A DNA stretch of 64,000 bases from Ipomoea triloba (taxonomy: Eukaryota; Streptophyta; Magnoliopsida; Solanales; Convolvulaceae). Under the pieces are notes generated by a model, which made no database searches, was not told the DNA's origin, and saw nothing but the letters and a program-made list of their open reading frames with translations. Both the position numbers and the translations under genes were made by a program. Of the stretch, positions 48,270 to 58,724 are shown piece by piece. The first letter of the stretch is position 1. Each line of letters opens with the position of its first letter. The DNA is taken from assembly GCF_003576645.1 (NCBI RefSeq), contig NC_044925.1:17651905-17715904 (forward strand), given 5' to 3'.

Positions 48270-49496
48270 CTAGAGGGATCTCCAATCGGTAACTAGGGTA
48301 AACCAATTTGGGATGTTGAAGCTTGCATGGTTGGAAGTCTGCTCCTCGGCTTGTGGTGGAGGTATGGATGGTCCAGGCTCTCGGGGTGGTGGAGAATACA
48401 TCGACGAGTCCACAGGCGAATACATCTCATTTGAAGATGGGGAAAGGAATGACATCGGCGAGGGTGTGAATCCCGGAGATGTCATTGGCGTGTCGGCATG
48501 ATCTCCCGCCATCTCATGATCTTCCCTCGTTCGCGCCAAATATCTCAAGTGGAGCTTTGCGACGTCCTCGGGAGATAAAGGAACAATGTGTGCTCCTTGC
48601 AGCCTGTGTTCAAACCAATGTATCTTCATTTGATGACCTAGGGAGACACACAGTCTCGTCACCAATGGGCCTATAAAGATTGCCCTAGCTGACTCTTGCT
48701 GTTGCGCAACGAGCAAGTTCTTGCAGATTAAGCTCATGTTCACCGAGTGGCCTGTGTCCATACTCCATAGCATGAATAACTCTGTCTTGGAGACTCGGTC
48801 ATAAGTCTCCGGCCTGCCTTCCCATGAGTGTGCGATTACCTTCCACAAGACTCTTAGGTCCTCCCTTACAATGTGAGAAACTCTCACTCTCGACCCAACC
48901 CAATCAATTCCAGGCCTTGCGATCATCGACCAATATTTTCTTGGGGTGTCTCTATCTCCAAAATCATGTCTTAGCCTTCGATACCAGTGCTTTGACTGGT
49001 CATCTTCCTCGTAGAACCCTAAGAGAGCGCCGAAGCGATTAGCCGAAATATGATAGTCTTCATTGAAAAGCCGAAATTTGATAGTTGGGCTGTAGAGATC
49101 TATGGTCACTCCTTCAACATGCAAACTTGCAATGAACTCATGGACCAAGGGAATGAAGGTATCTTGCCTCCAGCTCAACAAATTATTCCAATAAGGTTCG
49201 TGGATTAACCTTTCCAGTCCATATTTACACTCAAAATCCTCCATAACTGTTAAGTCGATGTATCTCCACTGCACAATTGGGAAATTCAACAGTTATCTGT
49301 ATCGACCCAACATAGTTGGTGTCAGCAATAGGATTTGATTTCCTGTAGGTACTTCAATATAGCGAGTCTTTGCGTTCCTCGCGATGTTCTCTTCTTCCGG
49401 TGCTTTTTCTTTTTGGAGCCTCCGAGCTATTTGTTTGTCAAGTTCATTTGGAGAAGACATTTTTCCTATAACATAGACAATCAAAGCACCATACAA
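48270..49496 (-). CDS. Athila-like ORF, plant transposon protein-like domain
   Basis: Minus strand. A basic N-part at 49496-49293 (KMSSPNELDKQIARRLQKEK, then YIEVPTGNQ) is followed across one stop by a 339-residue frame at 49289-48270 starting MNFPIVQWRYIDLTVMEDF. The order matches the N-terminal part of Athila ORF1-like and plant-transposon-protein families: YWNNLLSWRQDTF, HEFIASLHVEG, then FRLFNEDYHISANRFGALLGF. The C-part is Pro/Ser-rich (about residues 265-325), low complexity. The family's function is not established; structural or env-position roles have been proposed for similar ORFs. It follows the internal palindrome array and TATA-like site at 50190-50372. The stop at 49290-49292 suggests decay or a natural restart. 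Confidence 0.6.
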
Positions 49497-49579
49497 GGAA
49501 AAACATTTTCCACTTTAAACATGAATGTGAACAATATTGCACATTTTAAAGAAAGGATCATAAAAACTCATTGCATGTA

Positions 49580-50189
49580 ATCATCATTTTGGTATTCATC
49601 AACAATTCTTTCATACACACACAATGATTAGCTCATTCTATTCCATACTCATCTCATAGTCAAAAGGTCAACAAATGGGTAACTTCATCTTCTTTCTCAA
49701 GACTAGCTTGAGGTTGAAAAATGGAGAAAACATGGAAGTTAAAATTGAACCAAATAACAATGTAGTGCCTAGAGAGTAGGAAAGTTGCAAACTTTGCCCA
49801 CCATGCTTACTATATCATCATAGATCTCATCATGACAAGAAAATGCCCGAATCATACAATTTCAAGATCTCGTCACAAAGAGATGGTAAAACATGGAATT
49901 TCTAGTGTATAGAAGCAATGTAGGCCTATTACAAGTCTAATAAGTCATTTCATAACAATATATCTCAAGAAAAATCTTAAACAAGAAAAACCCATGGAAA
50001 TATGCTTCAAGGAGAGTAAGTTCTTCATTCAAATAAGTAATAGCAAAAGAGAATATGTTCTTACCTTGGAAATGACTTAGGAAGATCAAGAGAAGTTGAA
50101 AAACTTGGAAGGAAATGCTTTAGAGTTGTGTGTTTTCAGCTTGAGGGAGACTTAGCTCGTGGTGGTGAAGAAAATGGGGTAGGGAAGGG
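49580..50189 (-). other. leader-like region between the internal array and the ORF
   Basis: No coding was recognised. It resembles an LTR downstream of its TATA box in being T/A-rich on the plus strand with scattered short frames. Confidence 0.4.
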
Positions 50190-50196
50190 TTTTAAA
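50190..50196 (-). promoter_or_regulatory. possible internal promoter TATA box
   Basis: The minus strand reads GTTTAAAACCC, 40 bp downstream of the array at 50236-50372. This is the same spacing as in LTR promoters in this window. Confidence 0.4.
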
Positions 50197-50235
50197 CTAC
50201 TTTGCGCGAAAAGTCCGCGAAAATCTGGTGCCCGT

Positions 50236-50372
50236 CCACGCACGTCACCACGCGTGGTGGTGGGCGTGGGAGCTCACTGGTTCCTTTCCACGCCTGCTCA
50301 CACGCGTGTGAGTGGCGTGGCAGCTTACTGGAAAAGTTCCACGCCTGCTTACACGCGTGGTAGCAGGCGTGG
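50236..50372 (-). repeat. 52-bp palindrome cassettes (3), internal
   Basis: Units start at 50236, 50288 and 50339. Cores are CCACGCGTGG, CACACGCGTGTG and ACACGCGTGG, each closed by CCACGC/GCGTGG. Spacers are GAGCTCACTGGTTCCTTT and CAGCTTACTGGAAAAGTT. The array lies inside the element, not in an LTR. Confidence 0.9.
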
Positions 50373-50540
50373 AAGTCGTGATGTGCAAAATTTTACCTCA
50401 ATTTTCCTTCCTTCCTTTGCTAATGATGATGTTTGTCGATCGATTGCGGGCAATTTGTAACTCTCGGGTTGATGATCTGTACTTGTTAGCTTAACCGAGG
50501 TTATAGAAACATTATTAAAATAACGATAAAGAAAAGCATA

Positions 50541-50964
50541 CTATAGATAACAAGAAAAACTTAAGGAAATGTAAGATAACATTGGGACTGCCTCCCAAGT
50601 GCGCCATGGTTTTACGTCTCCTGGCCAGACGTAATGTGGCCTATCCTTCAAGGCACACAGATTTTGGGACCTTACCAAGCGTCCTGTGAACTTTAGATTC
50701 AAGGTATGCCCGAAGATGGGGAATATCCTTGAATTCAAACGCAAAGAAGGGGAAAGCATAATGTATTGATAAATAAACACGGGGTACTACCCTAAGTTGT
50801 TTAAGGATAGCAAGCCTCTCTTCTCCCTTCTCGTTATAGATTCCATCCCTCAAAAATTTGTCCTTAAAAACTTCCCAGTGAACACACTCACCACTATCTA
50901 TCTCTCGTGAAGCGTCTACACCCTCTCCCGAATCATCGAATTCGTAGATCTCACTTTCACAAGA
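50541..50964 (-). pseudogene. unknown ORF fragment of the Athila-like element
   Basis: The minus-strand frame from the CACTA junction down to about 50641 is acidic at first (IYEFDDSGEGVD), then hydrophobic (YAFPFFAFEF), and ends near KVPKSVCLEG. An overlapping frame to 50541 holds a variant of the GCGCC motif (50583-50625, copy 3). The start is missing because the CACTA element is inserted there. Family unknown. Confidence 0.4.
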
Positions 50965-51477
50965 CACTACTACAAAAACAACATATAACGTCGGACATAT
51001 AACTTCGATTTTTTGAAAAACCGACGTTAAAAGTGAAGAAAACCATATAACGTCGGTTATTTATAAACAACCGACGTTGTAAATCACGAATAAAAAAAAT
51101 AATAACATACGACGTCGGTTATTTAAATAACCGACGTCATATGTTATTATTATTTTTTATTTTTTTATTCGTGTATGACATACAACGTCGTCGGTTATTT
51201 AAATAAACGACGTTGTATGTCATACACGAATAAAAAAAGAAAAAATAATAATAACATACGACGTCGGTTATTTAAATAACCGACGTCGTATGTAATAAAT
51301 TATTTTTTTAATTTTAAAATTTAAAATACGACGTCGGTTCATATCAAACCGACGTCGTATATGGTTATTTAAAAAAAAAAAACAAAAAAAAAAAAACTGT
51401 TAGCATATGCCATATTTAGGATAGGGTTTTATTCCTTATTATTTTCCTTAGCATACGCCAAACTCTTCTCTCCTCTC

Positions 51478-51803
51478 TTCACTGTTTTCTCCCGACGACG
51501 ACGCCGTCCGCAATTGCCTTCCGTCGCTGCCGTCTGCAATCGCCATTCGTTGCCGTCGTCCGCAACCGCCTTCCGTCGCCGCCGTCTGCAATCGCCTACC
51601 GTCGCCGCTGTCCGCAACTACCATCGATCGCCGCAACCGCTGCCATTCGTGAGCCACAACCAATGTTGCTGCAATCCGCTCCAGCCACATCCGCTACCGC
51701 CTCTTCTAGTCTGCGTCGCCTTAGCCTCTGCCAGCCACCGCCGCCCCAGTCGCTACCAGCCATCGCTGCCAGTCACGTCGCCACCAGCCCTTCCACCTAC
51801 ATT
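51478..51803 (+). pseudogene. GC-rich exon-like segment in the CACTA element
   Basis: It is rich in CCG/CGC triplets, with a 52-bp tandem duplication (CCTTCCGTCG at 51517 and 51569). It ends at a good donor (ATT, then GTGAGT at 51804). It looks like the first exon or 5' leader of a captured gene. The reading frame cannot be chosen: the + frames give low-complexity Pro/Ser/Ala-rich text. Confidence 0.35.
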
Positions 51804-52093
51804 GTGAGTTTTGATTTATTTTTTAGAATATTGTTTAAATTTAGTACCTAAGCTCAATCCTATTTTGCTAACTTATCTATTTGTTCCAAATTTGCTTTTA
51901 TGAACAAATCTGAGATTTAGCTAAGAATGCAATCTGCCTATACATAGATGTTTCAAATTGGTACGACATCTTCATTCTGCTTTAGGATGTTTTTTTTTAA
52001 TAGTGTAATTCACAGGAGGAAATTTTAAGTTAGTTGCCCAAGGAATTTTATTTTATAGTCATGTTTATTTTCAATGATATAGAATACAACTTA

Positions 52094-52394
52094 GGGTGTG
52101 TTTGGTTCGCACATGGGAATCGGAATCGGAATGGGTATCAAATACTTGGTAAGGGTAATGGGTTTTGGTGAAAGTATTTAGCATGTTTGGTAGTTGGGTG
52201 GAATGGGAATGAATATTAATAGTTGGGGAAGAAATGAAGAAGTGAAATGAAACCCTTATTTAATAAGGGTATGGGTTTTCCCATTAATGGGGTATTCCAT
52301 ACCCATAGTAGCATTCTCAAAACCTATTAACCAAACACTAGCAATCACTTTCATACCCATTCCCTATACCAAAACCCCCCAACCAAACACACCC
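52094..52394. mobile_element. Tourist-like (Harbinger) MITE, TSD TTA
   Basis: The 14-bp terminal inverted repeats GGGTGTGTTTGGTT and AACCAAACACACCC are perfect. TTA lies on both sides (52091-52093 and 52395-52397). It is 301 bp and non-coding. Confidence 0.93.
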
Positions 52395-52502
52395 TTATTT
52401 CTGTCCTTGTTTTAAAGTTGAATGGAGGTTTTACTAGCTGCTTTCTTTTTTTTTTTTGATTTGATGTTTACTGTACTGATTTAACAAAATTTACCAAAGC
52501 AG

Positions 52503-52778
52503 TCTTATCAAAAAGCTCTTAGGGCAGACTCTTCATATAAAGCAGCTGCAGAATGCCTTGCAATTGTATTAACGGACCTTGGAACCAGCTTAAAGCTTGC
52601 TGGTAATACCCAGGAAGGGATTCAGAAGTACTAGGAAGCAATTGAAATAGATAAACACTATGCTGTAAATTCATCATTCTCTAACTTTTGTCCTGATGCA
52701 GAATTAGCAAAGATATTAGATTTTAATGGATTGTGATACATGCAGCCTGCTTATTATAACCTTGGTGTCATCCATTAA
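52503..52778 (+). pseudogene. SPY: captured SPINDLY (O-fucosyltransferase) TPR fragment, two exons
   Basis: Exon piece 1 (52503-52664) reads SYQKALRAD, AAAECLAIVLTDLGTSLKLAG, then NTQEGIQKY, a stop, and EAIEIDKHYA. It follows a ...CAAAGCAG acceptor and ends at a GT donor. Exon piece 2 (52746-52775) follows ATGCAG and reads PAYYNLGVIH before a stop. The text matches the TPR part of plant SPINDLY, a nucleocytoplasmic glycosyltransferase that represses gibberellin signalling. The intron (52665-52745) is kept, so capture was from genomic DNA, not from mRNA. With stops and only about 64 codons it cannot make the enzyme. It could still give rise to small RNAs matching the true gene. Confidence 0.85.
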
Positions 52779-53080
52779 GGTTATCTTCATTTTATAGTCA
52801 AGTTTATTTTCAATGGTATAGAATTGTTATTGAATTAAGTTATCAAAAAGAAAAAAAAGTCATTGCTGTTGTTGAATTGGTCCTTGTGCTTATGGATACG
52901 TGTTTCTTTGAATGTTGGATAATTAACAATTAAAAATTGCTAATGGATGTATACCTTGTTTCCAATGATTTCCCTGGCCTATGTCCGAACAACAGTGAAG
53001 TTCACATCTATAGATTATCATAAAAGAAGTGGGAGAAGGTCCATGTGTTCATAAAGGTAAAAACTTTAACAAGATTTTCT

Positions 53081-53284
53081 TGAAGTTAATGTTGCCTATA
53101 ACTGTTTCCTCTGAGTGAATTACTACTTTTGAGTGTTGTGACAATTTTCATAAGATGGCATAGGTTGGGTGAAATTTTGAGTAAAAGGTGGTGCTTCATA
53201 GAAATATTTATCATTTTGTTGTGGTGGGGGTGAATAATTAGTATTGGTGTAAGAATGAGAATATCAATGTCTCTCATGTTGATG
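53081..53284 (-). pseudogene. leader/gag-like ORF, downstream part
   Basis: On the minus strand it continues the Pro/Tyr-rich frame of 54707-55094 across the solo LTR (SNHQHERH, a stop, then YSHSYTN and PPPQQND). It ends at the CACTA-derived DNA. Confidence 0.5.
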
Positions 53285-53289
53285 GTTAG

Positions 53290-54701
53290 TGATGGACAAT
53301 TTTAATATATGTCCTCGCAAGTGCACGAGTCAATTACATCAATTGTAATGATAGTGTGCAAAGGCAAGGGTCGAACCCACAGGGAATTGTAACAATGCAA
53401 TTGAATAACTTGCAAATAATTAACTTGAAAGCAATAAAATAAAACCGAAACTAGCAAACTAAGGAGAATTGAAATAATTAAAGACCAACAAGAACGAGAT
53501 AGCCAGGTAATTAAGTAACTAGCAGGAAATACAAAGCTCTAGGAACATGAATCAACTACCATTACTAGTTCTGCGAATTAGTTTATGTCAATCAAATTAA
53601 GGGTTTGTTCTAACTGTTATATGACTACTCCGTATGGCGTCTAGAGTGAGTCACATGCATTAATTGTTCATGTACTTAAATACTTATTTGAACAGTTAAC
53701 GCCCATTAAACAAAGAAGAACTTACGGAATACCCGGGTTGTGAACCAAAATAAGCAATTAAATAAGACAATCTAATCGCTTAACTTTCTATCCTACCGAG
53801 CATGAAATTAATAGGCATAGTGTATACTCAATTAATTTCCTCAATTAGACTAATTGAAAGCTAAATTGATCAGATTCAACTCAATTGGTCTCTACGTAAA
53901 ATTATAGAATAAAACATAATTCGATAAACAAATTAAACTAATCAACACTAACTTTCACGGCAGTGTCATCATATTCCCAGAGTTACTTAGCAATGCAACA
54001 TAAGATTAGCAGTAATCAAATCACAAATCATAACCTTCCACATTCATGAATTACAAAAGTAAATTAAATTAATAATGGTAAGGAAGAATGGATAATTGCC
54101 GTAGAATATTCCTGCTGCCCAGATTTTACTTCGTTGACCGCCGGAAACAATGAGCCACCTCCTGGAGTTTGAAGCTGCTGCCGGAATGTCACGCCAAGCC
54201 ACCGGAATTTGCCGCTGTTAACGCCGCCGGAAAAACCAAACCAGCCGTACCGACCGGAACTGTTCAAGGGTGAATTGATGATTCCTCTTCTTCGTCCTGC
54301 GCCCTTTTTTATACTACTCCCGTTCAACCGCTTCTCCGAACGCCAACACAACTGCTACTTCAATTACGGGCTGTTTGTAAGGTAGCTGGGAATTTTTTGC
54401 GGCTATGGTGCTATGCCCTCGTTCGTCGCTGTTGAATCGAGAAAAGAAGACCGGTTCTACCGCACAAAGCCTTTCACTAATTCCTTATTTACATAAATGA
54501 TATTTTAAATAAATTAAAGTCCAAGTAGAATTCTAATCTATAAACATGCTACATTATTACTTTATTAATTAATATTATTAGATAAATACAAAGTAAATAT
54601 AAATATGATAATTTAATAAGATTAAGCAAAAAATATATAATTAATTAATATAATTATTAAGTAAAGTATAATAAAGTAAAGTAATAAAATCGTGCTTATC
54701 A
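53290..54701 (-). mobile_element. solo LTR, gypsy type, TSD GTTAG
   Basis: Plus-strand ends TGATGGACAA and GTGCTTATCA. GTTAG lies at 53285-53289 and 54702-54706. On the minus strand it starts TGATAAGCAC like the Athila-type LTRs. 1412 bp. It has no strong coding. A basic and Gly-rich frame at 54351-54064 (minus) is probably chance. Confidence 0.9.
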
Positions 54702-54706
54702 GTTAG

Positions 54707-55094
54707 ATGGAGGGATATAATGAATTGGAGGTTTAATGGTAGTAGGAGTTATGACCTCTAATGCCGGTTCACAACTTGGGTCAATCTTCTTCATGACTTG
54801 AATAAGTTGGTTGTTAATACTCTCCGCTATAGAACTAAGGGATTCCTCTCCATTTTGGTATGTAGGTTTCTCAATTCTCTCATAATTAAGCATAGAGGAT
54901 GTAGCATAAGGATGTGGTTCGTAGTTAGGATAAGTGAAAGTGCTCGGGTAAGGTGGATATGTATATTGGAATGGTGGGTATAAATAAGGATTTGGATAGT
55001 ACTGTTGGTGTTGTTCATAGGTTTGAGGTGGAATGTTTCTTGTGTATGGTCTTCCATGGTATGGATAACAATGGGAATACAGATAAGCACTCAT
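54707..55094 (-). pseudogene. Pro/Tyr-rich leader ORF
   Basis: About 130 residues, MSAYLYSHCYPYHGRPY at the start and rich in Pro, Tyr and Thr throughout. It begins about 240 nt after the primer site on the minus strand. Its counterpart is at 20739-20476. Likely a gag-like or disordered leader protein. It is interrupted by the solo LTR at 54701. Confidence 0.5.
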
Positions 55095-55330
55095 TTGTAA
55101 GCTTCAATTGGTTAATAGTATAAAATTTCATGCGCAAGCTTAACAAACAACAAATATTTCGCAACTAAAAGTAGTTGCAAGTGAGTAGCAAGATATTCAA
55201 AGATAGTATACTCACTTCCTCAATGAAATAAACAAAAATAGAAAGATAAAACAAACGAAAAGAAAGAAAGCAATTCAAGAACTCTTAAAATTCTACTTCA
55301 GAGATGTCAACAAAATTCAAGAACCGTTTT

Positions 55331-55351
55331 CCATCCTCGGCAACGGTGCAA
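55331..55351 (-). other. primer-binding site, tRNA-Asp type
   Basis: The minus strand reads TTGCACCGTTGCCGAGGATGG, a degenerate form of the TGGCGCCGTTGCCGGGGA site. It lies three bases from the LTR. Confidence 0.8.
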
Positions 55352-55354
55352 TTT

Positions 55355-56625
55355 TGATGTTGTTAGTTTTAGTGTGAGGTGAATATGGTATGGAGGGTGT
55401 TAAAACGAAGAGTGAAGACTCCCCGAGTGTAATGTCTCTCAAGGATGGCGAATGGGAACCGAATTAGTGTGTTGGCATTTGAGAAGTTGAAAAGAAAGAG
55501 TTACGGGACTTGCTAGGGTTGGATGTCATTTGTAGGAAGGTTTGAAAGGGGTAATAGGGGTTGTGTAAAATAAATGAAAAGGCGGAGATTGGGGCTTTAC
55601 GCTTCTCTATGTGGTCTATCTTTGGATAGGTTTGCGAGGAAAAGATGTGGAATAGACTAGGGAGTTCGTGGCACTTCACCAAGTGGCGTCACACTTTGGA
55701 CTCCCCCATCCTCATTCGGTTGGGGCATTTCATTGAACACTTTGTCTACCACTCCTCTCGGATCTCGTCCTTTCGGACTAAGAGCAGAGATGTGGGTGAG
55801 TTAGACTCGTGAGTGGCCGCTATCGCGCACACACTCACTTCCTTTTGGGTTTTCTACCTAATGTGGCCACAATAGGCACAAAGCTTGAAGAACATCACCA
55901 CACAAGTTCATCATCCAACAATCAAGAAACTCACAAATCTACTAGCAATAATATCAAGCATCCACATAGATCAACCTTGGGGCCAACAATCCCCTATCTA
56001 ATATACTCTAACATGCTAAAGAAACAAGAAAAAGAAAGGAAATCTCTAAGAAACAAATATTAGATTAAGAATTGGAGAGAATAGTTACCACCTTCAAGAA
56101 GGGGATCTTTACACTTTTGTTATTGAAATTCCAATCTTCCTCCTTGCCCTTGGATCTAATCTAACCTAGAAGAAAAGGAATTTTCCCCTAAGAGGGGAGA
56201 AAACCCTCTATAATTTTCAGATCTAGCATATTCTAAATATGTTCTCCTTAGGTTTAGGGCAAAAGGGATTTATATAGGTGACAAAAGGGAACCAATTTCC
56301 CAAAATAGCCCTTGGCCCGACCACGCATGCCACCACGCGTGGTGGTGGGCGTGGATGGTTACTGGAAAGATTCCACGCCCAGCCACACGCGTGTGAGGCT
56401 GTGTGGGATGATACTGCATTGCGGCTTCGTTTGTCTTTTGCTCTATTTTAGCCTCAAATCCCTCTCCAACCTGTAAAATATCTCAAAACTCTTCCTAGGA
56501 TTGATGTTAGAAGACTTTAATCACATCTGAACTAAAATGCACGAGATTGTTATGATCGGATGGCAAAACGTTACAGTTTAATCCTATTTTAGACCCTTTT
56601 TTAGTACCTTTCTTGGTGCTTATCA
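55355..56625 (-). mobile_element. 5' LTR of the Athila-like element
   Basis: Same 1271-bp length as the 3' LTR. TATA at 56269-56278, palindrome array at 56321-56406 with cores identical to those at 46158. Confidence 0.9.
56321..56406 (-). repeat. 52-bp palindrome cassettes (2), 5' LTR
   Basis: Units start at 56321 and 56373. They are the counterpart of 46158-46243. The array lies 43 bp from the TATA box. Confidence 0.9.
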
Positions 56626-56630
56626 CGCTA

Positions 56631-58324
56631 CGCACACAGCTACGCTCCCCGAACGCTACGCTCCCTGAACGCTACGCACAAAGCTACGTTCCCGAACGCT
56701 ACCCACAAATCTACGTTCCAACCAAGTGTTTCGTACAAAGCTACACTTAGTTCACCCGAGTGTTACGCACCCAACTACACTCCTTTCTACTCTAAGTAGA
56801 GATACAACTATTGTTCAAAGAAATAAAGATTTATTTTCTAAGACTTGAAATCCTCTCGTGTATAGCTCAATATCACAGCACTCTGTATTTTTATCGCATT
56901 CACCGATCAGTAGATCCACATGTTCGTCCGTTCGTTTGCTGAGATCTCTACCGTCACCTCTGTGTTTGTCTTCAAGTCTTCTTGGACTTTTTATAATTCA
57001 GAGAATTATTTGCCTGTTATGAACATTCAAATTTTGAACGTTCAATTGATTTGATTGGTCATTCCAATCTGATCTTGATGGCCATACCTCCTCATTTAAT
57101 GACCATACCGTTGATCTGATAACTTGCCAATTTGATATGATAAGATCTCCATTTTGATCTGCTCATTTAATGCCGCTGGTAATTTTAGAAAAATTACCTC
57201 TGCAAATTGCTCACCAAAGTTTTCTAATTCGGCTTGATTGATCTTTGAAACTTGTAGCCTCCAATTTTTGACTTGTTGTCTTGACAGCCTGATATTGTGG
57301 ACTTTGTGTTCTCCAGAGCTTGATATTTTTGACTTTGTTGCAATCTTGATTTGATCTTAGGCAAGTTGATCTTTCAAAAATATTTTCCGGGTGGCTCTTG
57401 CTTGAGTATGAACAATAATCTTCAGAAAATCACCACCTTCAAATTTCTTCTGGTTCATGGCATCACGTACTGCACCCTGTAAAATATGAACCTTGTAAAT
57501 TTGGCTAAGTATAAGTTGCACTAGATGTTCCTCCATAAGTTGCTTTATAGTGCCTTTCACGCGTGTATAAATGTAGTATGGATCACGCGCATAAGTCTTG
57601 CCAAAGTTGCTCCATTTGACCTTTTGACTTGCTCCATGTTGACTTTGACTAGCTCCAAAGTTTGCTCCATTGACCAAAACTAGCTCCTAAAAGCCTTGGC
57701 CGTGTGACTAGCTCCAAGCTTCCTCCTTTAGGCTTTAAAATGTAACAAGTAGGATTCAAACATTGGACCAATAGGTAGTATGCTCAAGTTCTTAACCATT
57801 ACTCTGTTTCAGCTCATTCAATCATATTCAGCAAGATAATGTATTTGACCCTTCTTTCCATTGTGTAGCGTATGGTGCAGAGATAGTGGATCTTGAACTT
57901 CCTTCCTCCCTTGACTTTTTGACTTGACTTCCTCCATTGGACTTTGACTTGCTCCATAGGTTTCTCCACAAGTTCCTCTATAGGCCAAAAGTTAACTTTC
58001 TTCGTGGAATCGAGCCGTGACACTACTAGCTCCACTTCTTGCTCTTCAAGGCTTAAAATGTTCTTTGTAGGATTCAAACTCATGCCTTCTAGTATAGCAA
58101 TGATAATTTGGCCTTGTCCATTAGATCATATACACTCATGTGTATAGTGGAAGCAAATGACTTACAAGACTCATGACAAAATGTATTCTATAAAACAATA
58201 ATTCGAACCAATCTAATGTCATGACTTGTCTTCCGGGTCTAATCTCTACACTCTAAAAATAAAATAGGGGATTTCTAAAATTACAAATTGGCTTATCAAA
58301 ACTATTACATTTTTATTCCTAACA
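56631..58324 (-). mobile_element. SIRE-like copia 3' LTR, right part
   Basis: Continues the LTR begun at 44635, ending TTCCTAACA (the minus-strand start TGTTAGGAA). 56626-56770 is a minisatellite of GCTACGCACAAAGCTACG-like units. 57230-57960 has many TTGAC words. Short minus-strand open frames (57677-57357, 58083-57814) are probably chance. Confidence 0.8.
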
Positions 58325-58345
58325 ATTTCCCCCTTTTTGATGATG
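58325..58345 (-). other. polypurine tract of the copia element
   Basis: The minus strand reads ATCAAAAAGGGGGAAAT directly before TGTTAGGAA. This is typical of SIRE/Maximus-type copia elements. Confidence 0.8.
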
Positions 58346-58724
58346 CCAAAACCTATACTCAATCATATTTGGCTCAGTCTAGAGATCAACTGATTTTATT
58401 TTTCAATTTTATTGCGACTAGCCATTACGATGAGTTTTCATAGATTTCTGACCTACGGCTTTATTAATTTTGACTTGTACGAAAATTATGCATTGTTGGG
58501 TTAATTCACTTGGAATTTAATTTTTCTACCAACATGCATACTACAAAGAATTAAGTCAAATTAAAAGACATAACACACAAAACTAACAAAGATAGATATT
58601 TTATAGCATGAGAACCATCACAGTAATTTGAACCATTACAGTAATTCGAATTATGCCACAACATCTCAAAATATCACCATCATTTGTCATGAACTTGAAA
58701 TTGTAAAGTAAGCTAGGAGTAAAT

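Larger units (their letters stand above)
50965..53080 (+). mobile_element. CACTA transposon, left end, with captured gene DNA
   Basis: Begins CACTACTACAAAAAC at 50965, followed by about 390 bp of inverted subterminal repeats built on AACGTCGG / CCGACGTT with flanking TTATTTAAATAA. No right terminus (GTAGTG) was found, so the right limit is approximate. It encloses a GC-rich exon-like segment (51478-51803), a Harbinger MITE and a SPINDLY fragment. A repeated word (TTTATAGTCA-GTTTATTTTCAATG) at about 52055 and 52790 brackets the MITE and SPINDLY pieces. Confidence 0.7.
45192..56625 (-). mobile_element. complete Athila-like non-autonomous LTR retrotransposon, TSD CGCTA
   Basis: Both LTRs are 1271 bp (45192-46462 and 55355-56625) and differ at only a few percent of positions. 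CGCTA flanks the element (45187-45191 and 56626-56630). The tRNA-Asp-type primer site (55331-55351) and the polypurine tract (46463-46480) place the 5' LTR on the right. Inside are leader, unknown and plant-transposon-protein-like ORFs, but no protease, reverse transcriptase or integrase, so it must be moved by a partner such as an Athila-like element. It contains a CACTA fragment (50965-about 53080) and a solo LTR (53290-54701). Confidence 0.88.

Noticed and set aside
48313..49042. Open frames on the + strand
   Set aside because: Shadows of the minus-strand Athila-like ORF.
51514..51851. Working gene with a Pro/Ala/Ser-rich protein
   Set aside because: Low-complexity tandem DNA inside a CACTA element, with no clear frame. 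Kept only as an exon-like segment.
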